Source: Acidobacteriota bacterium
GTDB taxonomy: Bacteria > Acidobacteriota > Vicinamibacteria > Vicinamibacterales > JAHECP01
NCBI GenBank assembly: GCA_024641665.1
Contig: JAHECP010000017.1
Coordinates: 1-57,635, forward strand
DNA length: 57,635 nt
Direction of reading: 5' to 3'
Position 1 is the stretch's first letter. Every line of letters begins with the position of its first letter. The notes under the pieces were generated by a model. It did not search any database. It saw only the letters and a program-made list of their open reading frames with translations, and was not told the DNA's origin. The position numbers and the translations under genes are program-made. This document shows, piece after piece, positions 51,569-57,635 of this stretch.

Positions 51569-52135
51569 TCACTGGAGGATCGCAGCACGACTGAATTTGA
51601 CTGGCCGTGGCGTGCGAGAACGGAACCCTACGGCCTTGGCGAGATCAAGCGAGTCTTCCCACTGCCGCTCCCGGACATGAAGGCGCGGTTCGACCAGAAG
51701 AAAGCATCCCCGGGTCTTCAGGATCTTCCGGAGGGTGCCGAGTAGAGCTTTCTGATCCGGCACCTCGTGCAGCATCCAGAACGCCAGAATGAAGTCGTAG
51801 TGCTCTGGAATCGCCCAATCGGCATCGTCTGAAAGGCGAAAGGACACCCGCTCGACCAGGCCTTCACGCTGCGCTCGTCTGGCCGCCCCCTCCAGCATCT
51901 TCGGCTGCAGATCGACGGCCGTCACGTGTCCCGTCGGACCTACGAGGTGCGCCAAGGGGAGGGTAAAGTACCCCATCCCGCATCCGACGTCCAGACACGA
52001 GGAGCCGGATGCAACCAGCGACTCAATCACCGGCCCGGTCGGCTGGAACAGCCGACGCAGACGGTGGTCGAAGAAGTACATCAGCCACCAGGGGCAGACG
52101 CAGGTTCGATGCGGCTCACATCCTGTGTCTGGCAT
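51569..52135 (-). CDS. Class I SAM-dependent methyltransferase
   Basis: Encodes 188 residues. CLDVGCGMGYFTLPLAHLVGP is motif I, ITAVDLQPKMLEGAARRA motif post I, and FILAFWMLHEVPDQKALLGTL the motif IV/V region of UbiE/methyltransferase-11-like enzymes. GGAGG lies 8 nt before the ATG at 52133-52135. Substrate unknown. Confidence 0.85.
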   Translation of the reverse strand: MPDTGCEPHRTCVCPWWLMYFFDHRLRRLFQPTGPVIESLVASGSSCLDVGCGMGYFTLPLAHLVGPTGHVTAVDLQPKMLEGAARRAQREGLVERVSFRLSDDADWAIPEHYDFILAFWMLHEVPDQKALLGTLRKILKTRGCFLLVEPRLHVRERQWEDSLDLAKAVGFRSRTPRPVKFSRAAILQ

Positions 52136-52168
52136 TGGACTGGCCTCCGTCCCGCCCCGATAGTCGGG

Positions 52169-52435
52169 CTAACGCGTGTCAAACAACACGCCTCCGCAGT
52201 GCGTGCAGCTGATACGCTTGCCCGCCGCCCCAAACCGTCTCGCACGCGAGGTTGTGACCGGCTCCTCTGCCTGACCGGGAATGAACGCTTCATCGATCGG
52301 CACGCCCCGGCGATTGGCTTCCGCCTCCGCAACAGCAAGCACGTCGGCGGCGTACTCCTTGGCGTTGACCGTCAGCATGCGGACGAGTTCGACGTCGCCA
52401 AGCTCCGCGATCCTGTCCTGATCCGGATGTCCCAC
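52169..52435 (-). CDS. Small protein with half zinc ribbon at its C-terminus
   Basis: Encodes 88 residues from GTG 52433-52435, preceded by AGGAGG at 6 nt. The N-terminal ELGDVELVRMLTVNAKEYAADVLAVAEAEANRRG helix pair is a common soluble module in environmental bacteria. It is followed by a C-terminal CTHCGGVLFDTR with only one CxxC, where full-length relatives would have a second. The stop codon is inside GTTAGCC, the core word of the nearby attC sites, so the 3' end may have been replaced by recombination. Confidence 0.6.
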   Translation of the reverse strand: MGHPDQDRIAELGDVELVRMLTVNAKEYAADVLAVAEAEANRRGVPIDEAFIPGQAEEPVTTSRARRFGAAGKRISCTHCGGVLFDTR

Positions 52436-52577
52436 GGTACCTCCTGAGCTCCGGCCCGCCTGACGTGGCGGTTCACCTGCGGCGGCGGCAACCTGTGTTT
52501 CCAGTCAGCTCGGTCCCGGCCGGCCGCCGCCGGGTGCAGCCGCGTGATACACCGCATCGGCGGATTGTCGCATCGAT

Positions 52578-52925
52578 TCACCAGATGATGCTCAAGATCT
52601 TCGCCTTGGACACAGACACGACGCCATCAAGGTCGGCGGATTGCATCCGGACTGGATCGTTTTGGACAACTCCGTTGAACTCGGTACCGTTGATGGTGCG
52701 CAGCATGTCTGCCGGGTAGCTCGGGAGGTTCTTGTAGACGATCGTCTTGATTCTGGGAGTGAGGACACTCAAGACGCCGAGATCTGGCGTGTCGACCTGA
52801 AACGCCCTCTCAAGAATGGTTACCTGATTCAGGACTTGACCGGTCCCGCGCATGACAACCACTGCCGTGTTGTCGCGAAAGGAGTGGCCTCGTAACCGCG
52901 ACGAGCGTCTTTTCGGTTTCTTCAT
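52578..52925 (-). CDS. Uncharacterised protein with tandem small beta modules
   Basis: Encodes 115 residues. LGVLSVLTPRIKTIVYKNLPS and ADLDGVVSVSKAKILSIIW have the same short beta pattern (hydrophobic turn, then an I/V-rich strand ending in ILSIIW), reminiscent of small Sm-like modules, with LRTINGTEFNGVV between them. No family named with confidence. No Shine-Dalgarno precedes the ATG at 52923-52925, and lower G+C than the 30-45 kb genes. Confidence 0.4.
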   Translation of the reverse strand: MKKPKRRSSRLRGHSFRDNTAVVVMRGTGQVLNQVTILERAFQVDTPDLGVLSVLTPRIKTIVYKNLPSYPADMLRTINGTEFNGVVQNDPVRMQSADLDGVVSVSKAKILSIIW

Positions 52926-53105
52926 CTGGTTGGCTATGTGAGAAGGGACACGTCAGCGCCGATCATCATTCCGGCGGCTGAAGGTCCGAGGTTACTCACC
53001 GGTTACTCACCAAGCCGCCGCGCTCGACTCCACTCGCGCCGACAGCTGCGGCTGCGGCTTAGGCGGCCCTCAAAACACAGCTGTCATCTTGGCCCAGGCC
53101 CAAAC
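52926..53105. other. Intergenic region with tandem 11-bp repeat
   Basis: GGTTACTCACC occurs twice head-to-tail at 52990-53011. A weak attC-like fold (CCTAAGCCGC ... GCGGCTTGG) can be drawn, but the required AAC/GTT box pair is not intact. No gene supported. Confidence 0.35.
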
Positions 53106-53354
53106 TCATAGGGTTCGCGTCCCTTCCAGCGGTGCGCCCTCCAACAGGCTCCCAGCTTTCGGGCCAGCAGCCTTCAGCGTGACCTCAATGTTCATCACCT
53201 TGACCTGAATGTCTACGAGCTCAATGCCGTTCGGGAACAACTTCTGATCGTGGTCTCTGATCGCCCCTTTCAGTTCGTCGAGGGACCCGCTCAGAAGATT
53301 CTTGACATCGTCGGGTGATGCTGCAGCAGGGGTGAACGTTGACTTCTTCGCCAT
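53106..53354 (-). CDS. Small cassette-borne protein of unknown function
   Basis: Encodes 82 residues from the second of two in-frame ATGs (53352-53354), chosen because AGGAGGG then lies 6 nt upstream instead of touching the ATG. AKKSTFTPAAASPDDVKNLL, then SGSLDELKGAIRDHDQKLFPNGIELVDIQVKVMNIEV. One short amphipathic helix and a beta segment; no family. It follows an attC site (53410-53501) at the usual cassette distance of 56 nt. Confidence 0.6.
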   Translation of the reverse strand: MAKKSTFTPAAASPDDVKNLLSGSLDELKGAIRDHDQKLFPNGIELVDIQVKVMNIEVTLKAAGPKAGSLLEGAPLEGTRTL

Positions 53355-53409
53355 AGTCATCCCTCCTTGTCAATAGAGGATCCGGCTGCGAGGAGTACAG
53401 ACAACGTCG

Positions 53410-53501
53410 GCCTAACGCACTGCCGCTCAGCCGCGAGCGGTGAATCCGACCTCACGCGACCTCGGTTCCCACGCCGCTCGTCGGCTGCAGGCTTGTTAGT
53501 T
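53410..53501 (-). other. attC-like recombination site, 92 bp
   Basis: Boxes GCCTAAC (53410-53416) and GTTAGTT (53495-53501) flank arms CAGCCG-CGAGCG and CGCTCG-T-CGGCTG. The inserted T on the right arm marks the L'' side, so the site reads on the minus strand, downstream of the VOC cassette gene. R' core on the minus strand is GTTAGGC, a perfect match to GTTRRRY. Site-specific recombination occurs between G and TT in such cores. Confidence 0.83.
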
Positions 53502-53531
53502 TAGGAGGCGCGTCGGCTGGGTGGTAGTCGC

Positions 53532-54008
53532 TCAAAGGCCGTCGGCGGCGCGCTCCAACTCGGCGATGCTGATCTTGTTCATCTTCAGCATCGCCTCCAT
53601 GGCCCGCCGAGAGCGATCCGGGTCCGGGTCGGCGAGCAGCTTGTTCAGCCGCGTCGGCACCACCTGCCAGGACAACCCCCAGCGGTCCTTGAGCCAACCG
53701 CATCGCCCCTCCGAACCACCGTCGGCCAACGCCGCCCAGAGTCGGTCCACCTCCGCCTGATCCGCGCACGCGATCTCGAACGAGACGGCCTCGGTGAAGG
53801 GGAACTGCGGGCCGCCGTTCAGACCGACGAACCGAGTGCCGGACAGCGTGAACTCGACGGTGAGCACCATCCCGGCCGGACCGCTCGGCGTGTCGGCCGG
53901 TGAACGGGTGACCCGGTCGATCCGTGAGTCCGGGAACAGCGACACGTAGAACCGGGCCGCGTCCTCGGCCTGTCCGTCGAACCAGAGGAACGGTGTGATC
54001 TTCTGCAT
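53532..54008 (-). CDS. Cassette-borne VOC-family (PhnB-like) protein
   Basis: Encodes 158 residues. MQKITPFLWFDGQAEDAARFYVSLFPDSRI is the signature start of the 3-demethylubiquinone-methyltransferase-like/PhnB VOC family. GTRFVGLNGGPQFPFTEAVSFEIACADQAEVDRLW and GGSEGRCGWLKDRWGLSWQVVP match throughout. It begins 23 nt after the R' core of the site at 54031. Full length for the family. Substrate unknown. Confidence 0.87.
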   Translation of the reverse strand: MQKITPFLWFDGQAEDAARFYVSLFPDSRIDRVTRSPADTPSGPAGMVLTVEFTLSGTRFVGLNGGPQFPFTEAVSFEIACADQAEVDRLWAALADGGSEGRCGWLKDRWGLSWQVVPTRLNKLLADPDPDRSRRAMEAMLKMNKISIAELERAADGL

Positions 54009-54030
54009 CCTATCGACTCTCCTCCACCCC

Positions 54031-54125
54031 GCCCAACGGATCCGCGGTGAGCCGCAAACGGCGCGCCTTGACGCCCTTTCAAACGACGCCGCGCACCGGT
54101 CGTCGGCTCCACCGCGTGGTCAGAC
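54031..54125 (-). other. attC-like recombination site, 95 bp
   Basis: Boxes GCCCAAC (54031-54037) and GTCAGAC (54119-54125, one T to C change from GTTAGAC). Arms CGCGGTG-AGCCG and CGGCT-C-CACCGCG pair with an inserted C on the right arm. The right arm carries TCGGCT 10 nt before the box, the same spacing as the other sites. Minus orientation. Confidence 0.75.
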
Positions 54126-54195
54126 CGTCCCGAGCACGGTCCACCAGCGTGCCGGCGCCGGCTTACTCCTTGTTCGGCGATAGAGACCCCGCTCC

Positions 54196-54591
54196 TCAGG
54201 CGCGCCGGTTCTTGCCTGTGAGTGCGTCCACACTCAGAGTCCCTGAGCCCCGCGAGGCGACATAAAGAAACACGAAGCAGTAGAGCACAGCGAGCTCCCC
54301 CTTGTTCGCGATTGGCCAGAACCCGCGGGGCGCAGCCGTCATGAAGTAGGCAACCGCCATCAGCCCGCTTGCGATGAAAGCGGCATAGCCGGTCCATAGG
54401 CCCAGGGCCACGAGGCCACCGCCGCCGAACTCAATGATTCCAGCGGCGAGTTGCAGAGCCTTGGACACCTGGCTCGCCGCCCCGAGCACGCCGAACAACT
54501 TCTGGGCGCCATGGCATGCGAAGAGCAGACCGACCACCACACGCATGACCGCGTAAAGCAGCTCCGAGTACTTGCCCAGCGAACGGCCCAT
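54196..54591 (-). CDS. DoxX-family membrane protein
   Basis: Encodes 131 residues with four membrane helices: YAVMRVVVGLLFACHGAQKLFG, ALQLAAGIIEFGGGGLVALGL, GYAAFIASGLMAVAYFMT, GELAVLYCFVFLYVASRG. The HGAQKLF and GEL(A)VLY motifs are classical DoxX. Shares a cassette with the exported protein gene just upstream (54656-55192), with no attC between them. Confidence 0.87.
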   Translation of the reverse strand: MGRSLGKYSELLYAVMRVVVGLLFACHGAQKLFGVLGAASQVSKALQLAAGIIEFGGGGLVALGLWTGYAAFIASGLMAVAYFMTAAPRGFWPIANKGELAVLYCFVFLYVASRGSGTLSVDALTGKNRRA

Positions 54592-54655
54592 AAGCCTGCC
54601 CTTCCTCGCAAGGATATATCCAACCGTTGTCGTCGACCTCTTGCGGTCACGCTGC

Positions 54656-55192
54656 TCATCGCCTTCGGTACGTAAGCGTGCGCGTCGTCGGCTCGACTCC
54701 GGAACGTCGGTCAGTGACCGTCATCACAAGTCTGCCGCGTGCATCAAGCTGCCACACCTCTGTGTGCTCTGTGTACGGTCCGGACTCTTTCGTCGCTCCC
54801 GAGTAACTGCCGGTGTCGATCACGAGGCTGTTGCCGGCCCACCGCACTGCGAAATACGTTCGGGGGACTTGGCCGTTCGGTCCTGATCCTCGGCCGGTTC
54901 GGTCGACGCCGCCGACGACTCCACCTTCAATGCCGATTTGGTAGCTCTCGGAGCGTGCTCCGCTCTTGAACTGCCGCACGACCACTAGGTCCTTGAAGAA
55001 CGGCTCCATTGGATCACCGCGCACGGTCTTGGTCACGATCGTCTGCCGCACCTTCAGCGCGAGCGGTACGTCCGGGGCGGAGCCCGTCGAATTGACCAAG
55101 ACCCAGCGACCCGAGAAATCCGGTTTGTCTGAGACTTGTCCCGCGCCGGATATGGTGATCACAAAGATGCACAACGACGCTGTCGCTTGCAT
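54656..55192 (-). CDS. Exported protein of unknown function (cassette)
   Basis: Encodes 178 residues from the ATG at 55190-55192 (GAGGAT upstream): a weak signal peptide (ATASLCIFVITISGAGQ), then DKPDFSGRWVLVNSTGSAPDVP, VVVRQFKSGARSESYQIGIEGG and TEVWQLDARGRLVMTVTDRRSG. The FSGRWVL start and TEVWQLD middle resemble a family of secreted beta-rich proteins common in soil bacteria, possibly lipocalin-like. Function not known. Confidence 0.7.
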   Translation of the reverse strand: MQATASLCIFVITISGAGQVSDKPDFSGRWVLVNSTGSAPDVPLALKVRQTIVTKTVRGDPMEPFFKDLVVVRQFKSGARSESYQIGIEGGVVGGVDRTGRGSGPNGQVPRTYFAVRWAGNSLVIDTGSYSGATKESGPYTEHTEVWQLDARGRLVMTVTDRRSGVEPTTRTLTYRRR

Positions 55193-55239
55193 GTGTGGAT
55201 CCTCACCGGTTGACGCGGCAGCTCTTGTCTGCCCAGCGG

Positions 55240-55326
55240 TCCAACGCGCCAAATGAGTCGCGCGCCGCAGTGACATGATGATGACGCAAGGCCGGCGGCG
55301 CGTCGGCTCCATTTGGTTGTTAGAAC
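55240..55326 (-). other. attC-like recombination site, 87 bp
   Basis: Boxes GTCCAAC (55240-55246) and GTTAGAA (55320-55326). Arms CCAAATG-AG-TCGCGCGCC and GGCGCG-TCGG-CT-C-CATTTGG pair with an inserted C on the right arm. The right arm carries TCGGCT 10 nt before the box. R' on the minus strand is GTTGGAC, matching GTTRRRY. Minus orientation, downstream of the NTF2-like gene. Confidence 0.87.
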
Positions 55327-55351
55327 GGGGGCCGCTTCGCTCCGAACATCG

Positions 55352-55810
55352 CTACTGTGACTGCGATGCAGCGATCCGGGTGTCCTGCGATGCAACGACC
55401 TGCCATTGGCCGTTGCGTTTGACGAACGTGTCCGTGAATCTGAAGCTACCGCTCGCGTCTTTGCCGTCGATCGACATCTTGCCGGTCCAGCGGCCAGTGA
55501 CCACGCCGGTGTCGCCGAATGACTCAACTCTGGTGTCATCGACTGCGTAGCTGTCGACACGAATGACATCCATGACTGCCGCAACATATTGCGCCTTGTC
55601 GTAAACGTGTCCTTCGTCGTCGGTGAAGATGAATTCGTCTGCCAGAATCGTGTTGAGGGCGTTCCGATCACGGTTCTTGAACGCTTTCGTCCAGGCGCGC
55701 TCCTGCGATGACAGGGCCGCGACCGTATCCGACGATGGAGGCGGCGTGTGCTCCCGCGTACATCCGCAGCCAAGGAGAGCCAGCATGGCGACGATCGTTG
55801 CCGTCTTCAT
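55352..55810 (-). CDS. Cassette-borne NTF2-like (DUF4440) lipoprotein
   Basis: Encodes 152 residues with a lipoprotein signal (MKTATIVAMLALLGCGC, lipid on Cys 15 or 17). TVAALSSQERAWTKAFKNRDRNALNTILADEFIF, then YVAAVMDVIRVDSYAVDDTRVE and FVKRNGQWQVVASQDTRIA give the NTF2-like fold. GGAGGA precedes the ATG. It is distantly similar in fold to the lipoprotein at 11020. Function unknown. Confidence 0.85.
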   Translation of the reverse strand: MKTATIVAMLALLGCGCTREHTPPPSSDTVAALSSQERAWTKAFKNRDRNALNTILADEFIFTDDEGHVYDKAQYVAAVMDVIRVDSYAVDDTRVESFGDTGVVTGRWTGKMSIDGKDASGSFRFTDTFVKRNGQWQVVASQDTRIAASQSQ

Positions 55811-55854
55811 CCGTCCTCCGATCGTGTAGGTAGAGGCTGGCTATTGATCCTGCG

Positions 55855-55927
55855 GTCCAACGCTCGCGCTCACCCGCGGCCACTCACCCACAGCGCCGTG
55901 GCTGTCTGGTGCAGCACGATGTTAGCC
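55855..55927 (-). other. attC-like recombination site, 73 bp
   Basis: Boxes GTCCAAC (55855-55861) and GTTAGCC (55921-55927). The arms pair imperfectly (GGCCAC with GTGGCT, CACC with GGTG) with extra bases on the right arm. Minus orientation. The stop codon of the HAD gene lies inside the R'' box, a common cassette arrangement. Confidence 0.8.
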
Positions 55928-56597
55928 GGCCTCAACGAGCTGTAACACGTCCTGCCACGCAGAGAGGCACCGCGTCGCCGCCGATGCCGCCCCGCCAACG
56001 ATTCTGCCTTGGAACCACGTGGCCTGAGCCCAACGCAGGCCGGCCCTCTGCGCGCCGAGCAGTTCGTCGTCAGCCCCATCGCCGATAAACAGGGCATCGA
56101 CTGGCCTCACGCCCAGCCTTCCGGCCGCCTCAAGAATAGATGGCTGCCTCCGGCTTCGCAGCGCCGACCTCAAACGAAAACACCGCCGCGTCGAACCACG
56201 GCGCCACCGCGCAACTCGGCCATGCTGCCACATCCTCCGCGAAGCAGTTGCTCACGACGGCGAGCTTCGTGCCTTGATCGTGAAGGCGGCCGATAACGGT
56301 GACCAAGTCGGGATTGATCTGCTGGAACAGGGACGCCTTCTCTCTTACGCGCCCAGCGCAGATGCCCCGCACCACCGCGGGATCGACCGCAATGCCGAGT
56401 TGAACGCCGACTTCGGTCAACGCGCTCGCGAAGGAAAGCTCACCACGAACCACTCGGTATCGTAGCTTCTTCCAGATCGGCCGAAAGGCCGTTGGGTCAA
56501 GCCCCAGCGCGTTGCCAAGTGACGATGCCCGGACCGGGGTCGTACCGCGTTCGGTCACGAGCGTCTCATACAGATCGAACAGAATGGCCTTGATCAT
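55922..56597 (-). pseudogene. HAD-family hydrolase, frameshifted (cassette)
   Basis: The first part, from ATG 56595-56597, reads MIKAILFDLYETLVTERG (HAD motif I DxY) and LAVVSNCFAEDV (motif II S), then VGAAKPEAAIYS and a TGA at 56130. A one-nucleotide shift at about 56134-56138 restores YLEAAGRLGVRPVDALFIGDGADDELLGAQRAG, carrying the motif III-like KPE and IV-like GDGADDE region, to a stop at 55922. The gene would be about 224 residues. Removing one T from TATTCTTGAG repairs it. Either a recent mutation or a sequencing error. Confidence 0.75.
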
Positions 56598-56622
56598 TCC
56601 AGCATTGAATTCCGCGCTGTCC

Positions 56623-56693
56623 GGCTAACGATTGCGAATGAGCCGCGCGCCCGCAGGATCGCCGGGCGCGTCGGCTCCATTCGCGTGTTAGCC
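56623..56693 (-). other. attC-like recombination site, 71 bp
   Basis: Boxes GGCTAAC (56623-56629) and GTTAGCC (56687-56693). Arms GCGAATG-AGCC-GCGCGCCCG and CGGGCGCG-T-CGGCT-C-CATTCGC pair almost perfectly apart from two inserted bases (T and C) on the right arm, the classical extrahelical pattern of the L'' side. The right end TCGGCT plus 10 nt plus GTTAGCC, and the left end GCGGCT plus 11 nt plus GTTAGCC, fit the geometry of published environmental attC primer sites. Minus orientation. Confidence 0.9.
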
Positions 56694-56750
56694 AGCGTCG
56701 TTGCGCGTTGGCCAGCGATCGCTTCACTCCCGGTGGCCCGGCTGTCTCAG

Positions 56751-57101
56751 TCACTGCAGGTACACCGCTCCCACCTCAAACGCCTCCTCTGGAGTGCCAA
56801 GTAATGTGCCGTTCGGGAAGAACGTGGGTTCGTAGCGCTCATGGCTGTACGTGTAGAACGCCACGCTCCACTTCTCTTCGTTGCCCAAAAAACGAAGGCG
56901 ACAGAGATGGACAGGTCCGGTACCCTCGTGAACCCACGCGTCGACGTAGCACAGCGCGCCGCGAAAGCGGATGTCGAGCTTCCGAAACTTGCCCGCGTAG
57001 TGCGCCTCCGCATGCGAGCGGATTCGTTGCTCGGTACGTAGACGAACCGTCGGGGGAATCGGTCGACCGCCGGAATGCGGATTGTACACCCAAGCACGCA
57101 T
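56751..57101 (-). CDS. Uncharacterised conserved protein (cassette)
   Basis: Encodes 116 residues from ATG 57099-57101. MRAWVYNPHSGGRPIPPTVR, RIRSHAEAHYAGKFRKLDIRFRGALCYVDAW and EEKWSVAFYTYSHERYEPTFFPNGTLLGTPEEAF are conserved in a family of unknown function seen in cyanobacteria and soil bacteria, usually a little longer. The short charged start and AFYTYSNERY-like block are the family hallmark as I recall it. It shares a cassette with the gene at 57156-57491. Confidence 0.7.
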   Translation of the reverse strand: MRAWVYNPHSGGRPIPPTVRLRTEQRIRSHAEAHYAGKFRKLDIRFRGALCYVDAWVHEGTGPVHLCRLRFLGNEEKWSVAFYTYSHERYEPTFFPNGTLLGTPEEAFEVGAVYLQ

Positions 57102-57155
57102 CGATGGCCTCACCCGCGGCTGGTCAGCGGCCGCCTCGATCCCACCCAGAAACCG

Positions 57156-57491
57156 TCACACCCATTCAACGTGGACCTTGTCCCCACGCATGCCGCACAC
57201 AACCAGATACCGTCGGTCATTCGGATGATGAAGCGCCCGGTACGCCCCGAGTTCCGCGATCAGCTCGTCGGGATCCGACGACTTTAGCTCGTCCCACAAG
57301 CTGGGATTCGACGTCTCGAACTCTCTCAGCATCGAACGGTAGTCTGGTGTCTGGCTGTCGCTGCGCCGATTCCACGCAATGTGCGCGAGTAACAGCGCGG
57401 CGTGCGCCGCTTCCGATGATGGCGGCGCCTCAGGCCGCCGAAGGACCGTGAACGCCATTTCCTTGATGATTGCCGACAATGGACGCTTCAT
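57156..57491 (-). CDS. Small cassette-borne protein of unknown function
   Basis: Encodes 111 residues from ATG 57489-57491, 22 nt after the R' core of the site at 57513. MKRPLSAIIKEMAFTVLRRP, then SEAAHAALLLAHIAWNRRSDSQ, DELIAELGAYRALHHPNDRRYLVVCGM and a KVHVEWV end. A helical protein of unknown function. The upstream part of the frame lies inside attC and is not coding. Confidence 0.6.
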   Translation of the reverse strand: MKRPLSAIIKEMAFTVLRRPEAPPSSEAAHAALLLAHIAWNRRSDSQTPDYRSMLREFETSNPSLWDELKSSDPDELIAELGAYRALHHPNDRRYLVVCGMRGDKVHVEWV

Positions 57492-57512
57492 GTTCAGGTT
57501 GGTGTTTCGTCT

Positions 57513-57597
57513 GGCTAACGAATAGGGTTTCATCCGCACTGCCGCGATGATCGGACGTGAGGGAGCGCGCGCTCAGTGCGGATAAACCCGGTTGGAC
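57513..57597 (-). other. attC-like recombination site, 85 bp
   Basis: Boxes GGCTAAC (57513-57519) and GTTGGAC (57591-57597). Arms GGGTTT-C-ATCCGCACTG and CAGTGCGGAT-AAACCC are perfect apart from one inserted C. Bases next to the boxes fit minus orientation, but the unpaired C is on the left arm, the opposite side from the other sites, so orientation is less certain. The next cassette, mostly outside the window, would end here. Confidence 0.8.
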
Positions 57598-57635
57598 TGA
57601 ACGGCGTGGCTCAGGGCGTCAAGTTGGCTATGGGG
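57598..57635. other. Window edge inside the next cassette
   Basis: 38 bp beyond the last attC site. On the minus strand a TGA at 57611-57613 could end the next cassette gene, but too little is visible to call it. Confidence 0.25.

Larger units (their letters stand above)
53402..57635 (-). mobile_element. Integron-type gene-cassette array
   Basis: Six attC-like sites with the same box architecture delimit six minus-strand segments. Each interior segment holds one or two genes and begins with the gene start 22-56 nt after an R' core, as in integron cassettes. The integrase and attI are not visible. With all cassette genes pointing to lower coordinates, an intI should lie beyond the right edge. 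The left end of the array is uncertain (53.1 kb or less). This could equally be a cluster of attC sites lacking an integrase. Confidence 0.85.

Noticed and set aside
52926-53105. Another attC left of 53.1 kb
   Set aside because: An imperfect stem (CCTAAGCCGC with GCGGCTTGG) exists, but no intact RYYYAAC/GTTRRRY pair in the right geometry was found.
54592-54655. attC between DoxX and the exported-protein gene
   Set aside because: ATCCAAC occurs at 54618-54624, but the gap is only 64 bp and shows no stem or partner box, so both genes were kept in one cassette.

Overview
The window looks like a chromosomal segment of a high-G+C, Gram-negative Acidobacteriota. The class is probably Vicinamibacteria, but that is inferred from gene content and no marker gene fixes it. 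The main clues are five large ADOP-type permeases (the FtsX/MacB-like family expanded in this phylum), a PadR repressor coupled to one of them, two CarboxypepD-regulatory-like/TonB-dependent outer-membrane receptors, and many low-complexity intergenic repeats. No rRNA, tRNA, CRISPR array, transposase gene or integrase gene was recognised. Layout 0-14.6 kb: the C-terminal end of an unknown plus-strand gene, a PadR-ADOP pair, a TonB-dependent receptor, then single metabolic and stress genes: DCC-family protein, pruA, an M48 protease, msrA, a DUF4440-like lipoprotein, an ornithine cyclodeaminase-like enzyme and an unusually long guaA. Layout 14.6-29.5 kb: three tandem ADOP permeases of exactly 822 residues each, a secreted six-hairpin glycosidase, an SDR, a small zinc-binding membrane protein between two direct copies of a composite repeat, a 2H phosphoesterase and a fifth ADOP. 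Layout 29.6-43.7 kb: a secreted hydrolase with a small holin-like membrane protein, a dual-specificity phosphatase, a DUF1295-like membrane protein, then a minus-strand acyl-metabolism block. In transcription order that block is TonB receptor, FabG-like SDR, KAS III-like protein lacking two of three catalytic residues, acyl-CoA ligase fused to an alpha/beta hydrolase, thiolase, two hydrolases and a TetR regulator. Layout 43.9-53 kb: a run of small minus-strand genes, many of unknown function, with lower G+C toward the right. Layout 53.4-57.6 kb: the most notable region, a mobile gene-cassette array of integron type. Six attC-like sites of 71-95 bp (R-box pairs, imperfect stems, unpaired bases mostly on one arm) separate single or paired minus-strand genes that begin 22-56 nt after a core site. 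The integrase is not in the window. If present, it should lie beyond the right end. A second theme is palindromic DNA inside genes. Near-perfect palindromes encode an in-frame linker between the ligase and hydrolase, and an in-frame surface-loop insertion in a GNAT acetyltransferase. The same palindrome also occurs between neighbouring genes, which suggests a protein-invading repeat family that may have created the fusion. Two genes (a PD40 beta-propeller and a cassette HAD hydrolase) each carry a single frameshift.
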